Both the position numbers and the translations under genes were made by a program. Positions 56,184 through 64,000 of a stretch of 64,000 nucleotides of DNA are shown here, in pieces. The stretch spans positions 37,394,405-37,458,404 of the forward strand of contig CM065301.1 of assembly GCA_032871835.1 (NCBI GenBank), given 5' to 3'. Source of the DNA: Dipteronia dyeriana (Eukaryota > Streptophyta > Magnoliopsida > Sapindales > Sapindaceae). Position 1 is the stretch's first letter; every line of letters begins with the position of its first letter. The notes beneath the pieces are model-generated. The model saw only the letters and a list, made by a program, of their open reading frames with translations, ran no database searches and was not told where the DNA came from.

Positions 56184-56195
56184 ATCTCCCCCTTT
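56184..56195 (-). other. Polypurine tract of copia D
   Basis: The minus strand reads AAAGGGGGAGAT, identical to copia B. A second tract AAAAAGGGGGAGAAAG lies at about 56535-56550. Confidence 0.9.
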
Positions 56196-57636
56196 GGCTA
56201 TTCCATGACAAAACCTATACCTCACCAAACAATGATCACTCATAATTAATGTTGATTGCATTCTCACATTCTCACATTACAAAGAGATATTCCTAGACTA
56301 AAATATCTTCTTGAGTCTTCAAGAATATCTTCACACATTCAAAGCACCTATGAGACAAGCACAACCAAAAGAAATCTTCTACAAAGAAGATAGGTGAGAT
56401 AAACAAAAAATATACAAACAAAAACATAAGATCCCTTAACTCTTCTTATCTCATGCAAATAAGAAAACTTTCTCCCCCTTAATGGATTGTCTCCCCTTTA
56501 CATCAAAAGTAAGTAACATGGTGAGGGAAACACTTTCTCCCCCTTTTTGGCAAGGAATAGACAAAAACAATTTACACAACCTAGAGAGAAATAAATGTCA
56601 AGTGAAAATACCTACAAGGGTATAAGGGATGCATAATAGAATCATAAGATAGTGAGCAAACAAGTTGAATAGAGAACTAAGTTTAACAAACTAAGTTCCC
56701 CCTTAACATATGCTCCACATGTTAATAAGCAAGTTAACTTGTTCACAAGGGAATCACACAATCACACATTTCAAGCAATAAAAGATAGTAAACCATTATT
56801 TTTCAAAGTTAACAAGAGAATCATATATTTTCATTATTCTCTGAAAGATAATCTCTCATTGCTAATGAATCAAGCACATTAAGTAAAAATGTGTGTTTGT
56901 GAAAAATAATGCCTCAAGCATATATAAAAGGAGTTATTGTGATATCAACATGCAAACTATTTCAACACCTATCCATCTAAAGCTTTTCCAATCAAGGTCA
57001 AACCGATTATCATCTGGATTTTTTGCTTTAAAAAGAATAGATTTCAACATATGAGCGTGTGTGTGCATGTGGCTCGTCACTCCATTTCTGTTTTTCAACC
57101 TAAGCAATCATAATTATTCAACTATACTCCATTTTAAGCCTTCCTCCATTTCTTTTGAGGCTATGTATCAAAGATTTTTTTTTAATTGATTTTTTTTCAA
57201 CACTTCTTTGATTTTTTTAACATAAACATATACTCTTCATGACGGCTTTCACTCATCACAATGGTGTAGCCCTTTCCTACATTGGGCGGCTTCACAACCA
57301 AAGAGTGTAGCCCTTTCCATGAAGGTGCTCGTTGAGTTCTATGTAGATGCCGAAGCAAAATGGATACTAACCATAGGTCATCTATCATGTACTAGACAAT
57401 GAACTTCAAGATGCATCCATAATCTACATGCTTTCAAACTCAATTACTCAAACTTAAACATATAAGAGAAGCATTTGTACACTTTTTAAAAAAAAATTAA
57501 GAAGACTTAAGTGCATGATCTAGAAGTAATAAACACTATTTTATCAAGATCATTACTTCTCACATGAGTAGCTCTCAAAGAAATAGATATACAATATAGT
57601 CTTGCTTATCAAGCCACTCATAACCACACACAAACA
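56196..57636. other. Copia D non-coding region between RNase H and PPT
   Basis: About 1.4 kb with no supported gene. The right two thirds match copia B 7440-8480. The extra ORF found in B at this position is absent. Confidence 0.7.
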
Positions 57637-58422
57637 TTAATCAACACAAATCATGCCAATGGATCTTCTAAGAGATACAAATCTCTCTTTGTCCAAGGAC
57701 TTTGTGAACAAGTCTGCAAGTTGATTCTTAGTAGGCATATGTTCAAGAGTTACTATTGAATGTTCAACAAGTTCTCTAATGAAATGATGCCTAATGTCTA
57801 TATGCTTTTTGCGTGAGTGTTGAACCGGATTTTTAAGGATATTAATGGCACTCATTATATCACAATAGAGAGTCATTTTACCTTGATTTATGTCATAATC
57901 CATGAGAATTTGTTTCATTCATAGAAGTTGTGTGCAAGCACTTCCAGCCGTAATATACATGACTTCGGATGATGAAAGAGAGACGGAATTTTGTTTCTTT
58001 CTTAACCAAGCAATCAAATTATTTTCCAAGTAAAAGCAACCGCCCGATGTGCTTTTACTATCATCAATGTTTTCCGAACAATCCACATCACAATAGCCAA
58101 CAAGAATATCATTAGTATCAAAGGAATAGAATAAGCCAAGATTATGTGTTCCTTTTATATACCTAATGATTCTTTTAACGGCTTTCAAGTGAGATTCTTT
58201 TGGATTAGCTTGAAACCTAGAAAACAAACCTACACTAAAACAAATTTCTGGCCTACTTGCCGTTAGGTAGAGAAGGCTACCTATCATGCTCTTATAGAGA
58301 CTTTGATCAACATTTTTTCCTTTTTCATCTTTGTCAAGTTTTAAAGTTGTACTCATAGGTGTTTCAAATTCTTTTCCACTTTCAAGGCCAACTTTCTTAA
58401 CAAGATTTCTAGCATACTTAGA
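57637..58422 (-). pseudogene. Copia D RT end and RNase H
   Basis: Encodes SMIGSLLYLTASRPEICFSV (RT end), GYCDVDCSENIDDSKSTSGG (RNase H start), SLSSSEVMYITAGSACTQLL, then TGA at a Trp site (57916-57918), MKQILMDYDINQ, TLYCDIMSAINILKNP, KKHIDIRHHFIREL and NQLADLFTKSLDKERF. The Asp-Glu-Asp catalytic positions are recognisable. Removing the single TGG to TGA change would leave one frame. Confidence 0.88.
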
Positions 58423-59262
58423 TTATGACAACATGATACCATTGCTAGATTGTTTCACTTGCATGCCTAGAAAGTAATTGAGTTCACCTACCATACTCAT
58501 TTCAAATTCTCTTGACATAACATTCACAAAATCATCAACCTTGGTTTTACATGTAGACCCAAACACTATATCATCAACATATATTTGTACAACAAAAATG
58601 TCATTGTTATAATGCTTAACAAATAATGTTCTATCAATACCACCTCTCCTATATTGGTTGTCAATAAGATATTGAGTCAACCTATCATACCAAGCTCTAG
58701 GTGCTTGCTTAAGGCCATAAAGAGCCTTTTTCAACTTAAAAACATGATTAGGAGAGTGTGGGTCTACAAACGTAGGTTGTTCAACATACACTTCTTCTTG
58801 AAGGTATATACTGAGAAAAGCACTTTTGACATCCATTTGAAACAATTTGAATTTCTTAAGACATGCAATGGACAACAAAAGCCTAATGGACTCAAGACGT
58901 GCAACGGGTGCAAAAGTCTCATCAAAGTCTACATCCTCAACTTGAGTGTATCTTTGAGCCACTGGTCTAGCTTTATTTCTCACAATCTTGCCACATTCAC
59001 CGGTCTTATTCCTAAACACCCATTTTGTACCAATCACATTGATATCTTTTTGTCTAGGAACTAATGACCACACTTCATTCCTCTCAAATTGATTTAGTTC
59101 TTCTTGCATGGCATCAACCCAATATTCATCAATAATTGCTTCATTAATATTCTTGGGCTCAATTTGAGAAGTGTAGCAAGCATATGAGATTTGGTTAGCT
59201 AGTTGCCTTCTAGTTCTAACCTCTTCATTCAAATCACCTATGATGTCTTGTTGGTAATGCAT
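58423..59262 (-). CDS. Copia D reverse transcriptase, open 279-codon segment
   Basis: Contains YWVDAMQEELNQFERNEVW, GTKWVFRNKTGE, FDETFAPVARLESIRLLLSI, KSAFLSIYLQEEVYVEQP, FKLKKALYGLKQAPRAWYD, and catalytic QIYVDDIVFGS (about 58566-58584), then EFEMSMVGELNYFLGMQV. All copia RT blocks are present and uninterrupted. The TAA that ends it at 58423 sits at a Gln site (CAA to TAA), after which the frame continues into RNase H. 59263-59433 upstream is the variable linker between integrase and RT. Confidence 0.92.
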   Translation of the reverse strand: MHYQQDIIGDLNEEVRTRRQLANQISYACYTSQIEPKNINEAIIDEYWVDAMQEELNQFERNEVWSLVPRQKDINVIGTKWVFRNKTGECGKIVRNKARPVAQRYTQVEDVDFDETFAPVARLESIRLLLSIACLKKFKLFQMDVKSAFLSIYLQEEVYVEQPTFVDPHSPNHVFKLKKALYGLKQAPRAWYDRLTQYLIDNQYRRGGIDRTLFVKHYNNDIFVVQIYVDDIVFGSTCKTKVDDFVNVMSREFEMSMVGELNYFLGMQVKQSSNGIMLS

Positions 59263-59433
59263 GTTCCTAAGTCTAGAATTAGAATTTTCAATATCTTATT
59301 GGTCATCATTCAAACCATTTTCTAACTCTTTACTTTCTTCTCTAGCAACACTATCGTTATCATCATTATGACTAGATTCACTTTCATCACAACTAGTCAC
59401 ATCAATAGGTGCTTTAGTGTCATTCAACGAATG

Positions 59434-60201
59434 TTATTTAGGTTCATTGACACCATGATTATCACACAAATCAAGCATGCCAAGATCATCTATTTTTACA
59501 TTAATAGATTCCATAATAGTCTTAGTTTTCAAGTTGAACACTATATATGCACGACTATTATTAGCATACCCAAGAAAGAGACCAATATCACTTTTAGCAT
59601 CAAACTTTCCTAAGTGATCTCTATCATTCAAAATAAAACACTTACTCCTAAAAGTGTGAAAGTAACTCACATTGGGCTTCTTGCCCTTCCAAAGTTCATA
59701 AGAGGTTTGTTTTGTGACACAGCATGCGGTATTGATTGCTTCGGCCCAAAGATTTCTAGGAACTGTCTTGCTATTAAGCATGACCCTTGCCATCTCTTGA
59801 AAGACACGATTCTTCCTCTCAACAATACCATTTTGTTGAGGAGTTCTAGGAGCCGAGAACTCATGTGAAATCCCATAATCATCACAAAACTCACTAAATC
59901 TAGCATTTTCAAATTCACTCCCATGATCACTCCTAATGCGACATATTTTCTTAATTCCAAGACCTTTTTCATTTTGAACTTGATTACAAAACTTTTTAAA
60001 GTAACCAAAAGTTTCGGTCTTGTCTCTAAGAAAATATACCCAAGCAAACCGAGAAAAATCATCAACACATACAAAAATATATTTCTTGCCATTTATGCTT
60101 TCGGTTTGAATTGGTCCCATTAGGTCCATATGCACAAGTTCTAAGGTCTTTTTGGTAGCAAAATGAGTGTTATTTTTATGAGACACTTTTGTTTGTTTAC
60201 C
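59434..60201 (-). CDS. Copia D integrase catalytic core, open segment
   Basis: After the zinc module (next feature) and a TAA at a Gln site near 60202, the frame is open: LELVHMDLMGPIQ (first Asp), IRSDHGSEFENARF (second Asp) and FSAPRTPQQNGIVERKNR (Glu), so the D-D-35-E triad is intact. It goes on to LWAEAINTACCVTKQTSYE and the C-terminal KSDIGLFLGYANNSRAY. This enzyme inserts the element DNA into the host chromosome. Confidence 0.92.
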   Translation of the reverse strand, partial: GKQTKVSHKNNTHFATKKTLELVHMDLMGPIQTESINGKKYIFVCVDDFSRFAWVYFLRDKTETFGYFKKFCNQVQNEKGLGIKKICRIRSDHGSEFENARFSEFCDDYGISHEFSAPRTPQQNGIVERKNRVFQEMARVMLNSKTVPRNLWAEAINTACCVTKQTSYELWKGKKPNVSYFHTFRSKCFILNDRDHLGKFDAKSDIGLFLGYANNSRAYIVFNLKTKTIMESINVKIDDLGMLDLCDNHGVNEPK

Positions 60202-60747
60202 TAATTAACAAGGTTCACAAACACCATCAAGCTTTTTACCAAGACTACGAAGACCTCTAACAATGTCATATTTTTCAAGCTTCTTTAAATCTTTATAATT
60301 CATGTGGCCCAATCTTTCATGCCATAATTCAAGTTTGTTGCACTCATGTGCCATATTACATGTTAGTGGATCAACCTCTAAACAATAGCAATTGTCCGAA
60401 GGTCTTTTGACTTTCAATTTTTTTTTACCCTTTTTATCAATTATCGTGCACGCATCCTTGTTAAAGCTAACTTCTTTAAAAATTTCACACAAGCGAGTGA
60501 TGCTTATAAGATTAGCTTGTAGACCATCTACATACAAGGTGTCTCGAAGTTTATGCAATCCGGGGATACAAATTGTTCCCTTGCCTAGAACTTGCTTTTT
60601 GGTGTCATCACCAAAAGTAACCCATCCACCATCATTCATAACAAGATTCTTAAAGAATTCCTTGTTACCGGTCATATTCCTAGAGCAACCTCTATCTAGG
60701 TACCTACAATAGGATGAATTAGCTCTTAAAGCATATTGTGCAACCAA
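60202..60747 (-). pseudogene. Copia D protease and integrase zinc module
   Basis: Protease active site YLDRGCSRNMTG at about 60690, where Arg replaces the Ser/Thr of the usual Asp-Ser-Gly. WVTFGDDTKKQVLGKGTI and LYVDGLQANLISITRLCE follow. The pre-integrase HHCC module is LWHERLGHMNYKDLKK ... CEPC (60340-60205). The altered active site should stop polyprotein cleavage. The upstream junction with gag has a frame change at 60726-60747. Confidence 0.88.
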
Positions 60748-61890
60748 ATATTGTGTTGTGTTCTTCTTAACCCAAAATTTCTTGACAAGTTTCTTATTCC
60801 TATTTTATTAACATGTTTTGACTTATTTTTAGGCACATTGACTCCATTAGTCACATTTTCAAACAAATCAAACAAAGCATTATCAACTTTCTTATGCATA
60901 GTAGAACGAGGCACAACACAAGATTTAACAAACAAATCATCAACACATTTATTCTCAACAAGCTTTTCCAAGGTCTTCTTAGGTCTAATTCTAGATCCAT
61001 ACATGGATGATTGCCTAGGACCAATCAAAGACCTATCATGCAAATCATTGGCAATTCTACATTTACGAATGTATTCATAACATCTAGGTTTTATGTGTCC
61101 TACCATGTTGCAACAATGACAAATAGGTATGAATTTGAGAAGTTTACCATTTGCTTGAGCATTCAACTCATTTTGCCTTCTCACATTTTTACCTCTTTGG
61201 TGTGCAACACTAGATGTCTTGCCTTTTGCATTTGATGATGATGTAGCTTGTCTTTGGCATTGTTGAGTCTTTTCCTTGACTTTCATTGTTGATGTTGAGG
61301 CACCTTTGATAGCATTCATGGCTTTACCATTAGAGAGTGTACCTACATTTAAACTGCTACAAGCTTTGACAAAAGTAGATTTGTAAGATGAAGGAGTTGA
61401 TTTTTCATTAACATATCCTAAACCTCTTTTGTCGCTTGAAGGATTTCCAAACTTAATGAGCGCTTTCACTTTGTTAGAGCTAGATAACATCTTGTTAATC
61501 ATCTTTTTAGCCTTATTAAGTTTGCCATTAAGCACTTTCTCTTGATTCTCATGCTCATTTAGTTTTGCTCTAAGCACATTTTCAATTCTCAAGAGATTTA
61601 TCTCTATGCTCAATTTCATGCTTCAAAATACTTAATCTATCATTGCTATCAATCAAGTTTTTCTCAAGATTAAGAAGTTTGTCAATAAGATAAATAACAT
61701 ATTTTGAGCTACAATCATGATTTTCTAACTTCTTAGTGAGAAACTTATTGATCTTAGAGATCCTTTCATTTTCTTGAATAAGATCTTTGTTCTTTTGATC
61801 ATCTAAGTCAATAGACTCACCTTCAACAAAAGAAGCCACAAAAGAATACATTTCTTTAATCATGATGAAAAAAAAGAAGATAACAAACAC
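60726..61890 (-). pseudogene. gag: Copia D gag without N-terminal core
   Basis: Starts 37 bases after the PBS with MFVIFFFFIMIKEMYSF, then a coiled coil (LIQENERISKINKFLTKKLE), a frame change near 61590-61620, SDKRGLGYVNEKSTPSS, a basic Gln/Lys stretch, and the intact knuckle CHCCNMVGHIKPRC near 61080-61125. It continues to NVPKNKSKHVNKIG before the protease. Compared with gag in B and C it lacks about 400 N-terminal residues: the capsid domain and first CCHC knuckle. Copia A has the identical short start, so the deletion is ancestral to both. Confidence 0.85.
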
Positions 61891-61926
61891 TACAAAGAAG
61901 ATCTATCTAAGTGCGTCTAGACACCA

Positions 61927-61938
61927 GCTCTGATACCA
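61927..61938 (-). other. Primer-binding site of copia D (tRNA-iMet)
   Basis: The minus strand reads TGGTATCAGAGC, a perfect 12-base match to the plant initiator-Met tRNA 3' end, two bases from the LTR at 61941. Confidence 0.95.
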
Positions 61939-61940
61939 AT

Positions 61941-64000
61941 TGAAATTCCCTTAATCTTTATAGTGTGAATATACCTAGAGGGGGGGTGAATAGGTATATG
62001 TTCCAATTTTTATCTTCTTTTTAAAACAATGCAATTCTAACAATGCTTAATGAATATTGCAAACAAAGACACACAATATTTACGTGGTAAATCCTCCAAA
62101 GAGGAAACATCCACGTGATGATACCACAACCACCAGCAAAAGCAAATCCATTATTTCAAATAGAGTTACACACTCAAGCAATCACACATGCTCTACAAGC
62201 TCTCACTCTCACTCTATCTTGAACCTAGTGATCTACTAAGTGGACTTCCTATCCAAGACCCCCTGTCTCCAGGAAGATTTCTTGCTCACCTATCCGGATC
62301 CTCCCGACCCTAGGTAAGACTTCTTACTTGACTATCCGAGTCCTCCGGACTCTAGCCAAGACTTCCTTACTCGACAATCCGAGGCTTCACACCTCTTGCC
62401 AAGACTTCTACTTGCTTAGCTATCCAAGTCCTCCCGACTCTAGCTAAGACTTACAATTGCTCAAATCAAAGAATCACTCTAAGATATGAGACTTTCTACC
62501 TCTTCATAAGGCATCTAAGTGATCATGAATGCAAAACGCAAACAAGCACTCAACATAGAAAATGATGATCAACAAATTCTATGGACATGCAACTAGATGA
62601 CTAAATTATGCTTTCAAAGATCAATCACAAAATGTATCTAGAAAACTTAAGCATGTTATCAACTAAAAACATAGATATGAAAAATATAGACATCAATTGA
62701 AACAAAACCTAGTTCTTAGAAAAAATGAAATTAGATCTAGAAACAATCAATCAAGCATAAGAACAAAGGATTTCTAGAAACAATTTCACGTTTATCAAGT
62801 TTAGCACAAATCATTCAATATATCACAAATCTAGCTAAACTTGAAAATCAAATCAACAAACCACAAAATAATACCAAAATCATCCTAGTCATGCTTCTTA
62901 ATCAAATAACATCAATCAATAAAAAGATCTAAAAAGAAAACTAAGAAGAAGATGATTTTACCAACAAGGATACAATCACGAACTGAAGATCAGATCACAA
63001 CGAACAATGTAGACATCCTTTGGTTCTGTAAATGCTTTGGGTTTGTATAAATCTTCAAGACACTCGAAATCGGTTTTTGAATCAAGTGATTCGGAGTAGA
63101 AATGAAGAAGTTATCACAAAATCAAAAATCAAAATGTTGAGAGAAAAATTCTGCACTTGTTCTTCAATTTCTCAACTTGTTCTTATCTATTGAAATGAGA
63201 GGGAATGAGAGGTTTTAAAGAGTGAAAAGCCAAAAAGACATTATTGCCATTCTTCCTTAGTGTCTCCCCGAGATGGCACGTGGGCATCTCAAGGCAGAGC
63301 ACTCTTGTGGCCGAGATGGCCATGCGCCATCTCGGGATGGTGCTTGGTGATGGCTTAAGCCATCGCACCTCACCCCTTGCGCTCTCCTCGCGTGCTTCGA
63401 CCATTCTTTGGCCTCCGAACTCCGAGTTTGAATCCATTTGAAGATTACAAATTGGGTCTCCTTCATGGACATGGAAATATAAGATACTAAACCCAGAAAA
63501 TATGAATTCGACTCGATATATGAAGACGAACACAATGTATGCAACATGAGTTTAAAGTGTAGTATCTTTTGACTTAGAACTTGAAATCAATAGAATGAGT
63601 AACCGAAATGACCGGAACTCAATCATGAACAATATAATACTAAAATAAAGTTCAAGATCCATGTTAAACAAACATATAAGCAAACAAACACATTTCACAA
63701 AAGAATACAAACTACATAGAGATAGTCTCCGATCATGCATTTTCCAAAACATGTTACTTTCATACCAATGCATGAGCATTCAACTTCAAGTGTGTGAAAG
63801 TGTTATACCAAATGATGTGCTATGATGCAGGGACAAAAATATATGAATTGTGTGTGTGTGTGCATATAATGATGCACAACTAAGTAGGGACACATACGAA
63901 TGAATTGTGTGTGTGTTCGCCTACGCCTTGCAAGAGAAAGAAGGATCTCGATACCTTAGCATCTAAGAATAGTACTAATCCTCTTGAAGACAAACTTTGC
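61941..64000 (-). repeat. Copia D 5' LTR, incomplete at the window edge
   Basis: Matches 54215-56060. About 120 bp of its outer end lie beyond the window. It carries the palindrome pair at 63270-63290 and 63313-63333, looser 42-bp-type repeats at about 62270-62460, and the 230 bp missing from the 3' LTR. Confidence 0.92.

Larger units (their letters stand above)
54215..64000 (-). mobile_element. Ty1/copia element D (SIRE-like), nearly complete, runs off the window
   Basis: Minus strand: 5' LTR 64000-61941 (open at the window edge), PBS 61938-61927, gag lacking its N-terminal core, protease, integrase, RT, RNase H, a 1.4-kb non-coding region, PPT 56195-56184 and 3' LTR 56183-54215. The order protease-integrase-RT is copia. 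IYVDD-type RT with EFEMSMVGEL marks the SIRE/Maximus side. It is inserted into the integrase gene of G; the left flank is TAGAC (54210-54214) and the partner lies outside. Damage is light: three nonsense codons in pol, two frameshifts and one protease change. Confidence 0.88.

Overview
The window is a stretch of plant (very likely eudicot) heterochromatin built almost entirely of LTR retrotransposons. I found no convincing host gene, rRNA or tRNA gene. The plant assignment rests on four things: SIRE/Tork-type Ty1/copia, Athila-type and Tat-type Ty3/gypsy elements; initiator-Met and Asp tRNA primer-binding sites; the Tat hallmarks of a second RNase H and an antisense ORF; and GT-AG introns in that antisense ORF. 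The species cannot be told.

Layout. 1-929 is the 3' end of an Athila-like element. 930-2017 is copia A (minus), a gag 3' half, PBS and broken LTR. 2018-2942 is a plus-strand LTR piece. 2943-12111 is copia B (minus; LTR, extra ORF, gag, PBS, broken LTR). 12112-17031 is copia C (plus; LTR, PBS, gag). B and C lie head to head and form a large inverted repeat. 17032-17752 is a minus LTR piece. 17753-23874 is Athila-like element L, with a pol remnant that lost most of its RT, a hAT-like insertion and a 3' LTR. 23879-27231 holds copia gag remnants (M, H) and a probable solo LTR (K). 27232-34846 is Athila-like element J, with gag, protease, a coiled-coil/CCHC module and an env-position ORF but no RT or integrase. 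34847-38002 is element E, a coding-free Tat-related element with two tandem arrays. 38007-54214 is copia G (minus), split by F, a nearly complete Tat element (38762-50412). 54215-64000 is copia D (minus), nearly complete and running off the window.

The right half reads as a nest: E opens inside J, G opens inside the 3' LTR of E, F sits in the LTR of G, and D sits in the integrase gene of G. J itself appears to start inside the LTR of H.

The most interesting pattern is in the SIRE-like copia family. B and C carry gag (B also an extra ORF) but no pol, and both gags end at the same residue. A and D share an LTR subtype and the same gag lacking its N-terminal core; D has pol. Since each defect is shared by two copies, the defective forms themselves probably transposed, which would require trans-complementation. 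Every element seen carries stops or frameshifts; D and F are the least damaged.
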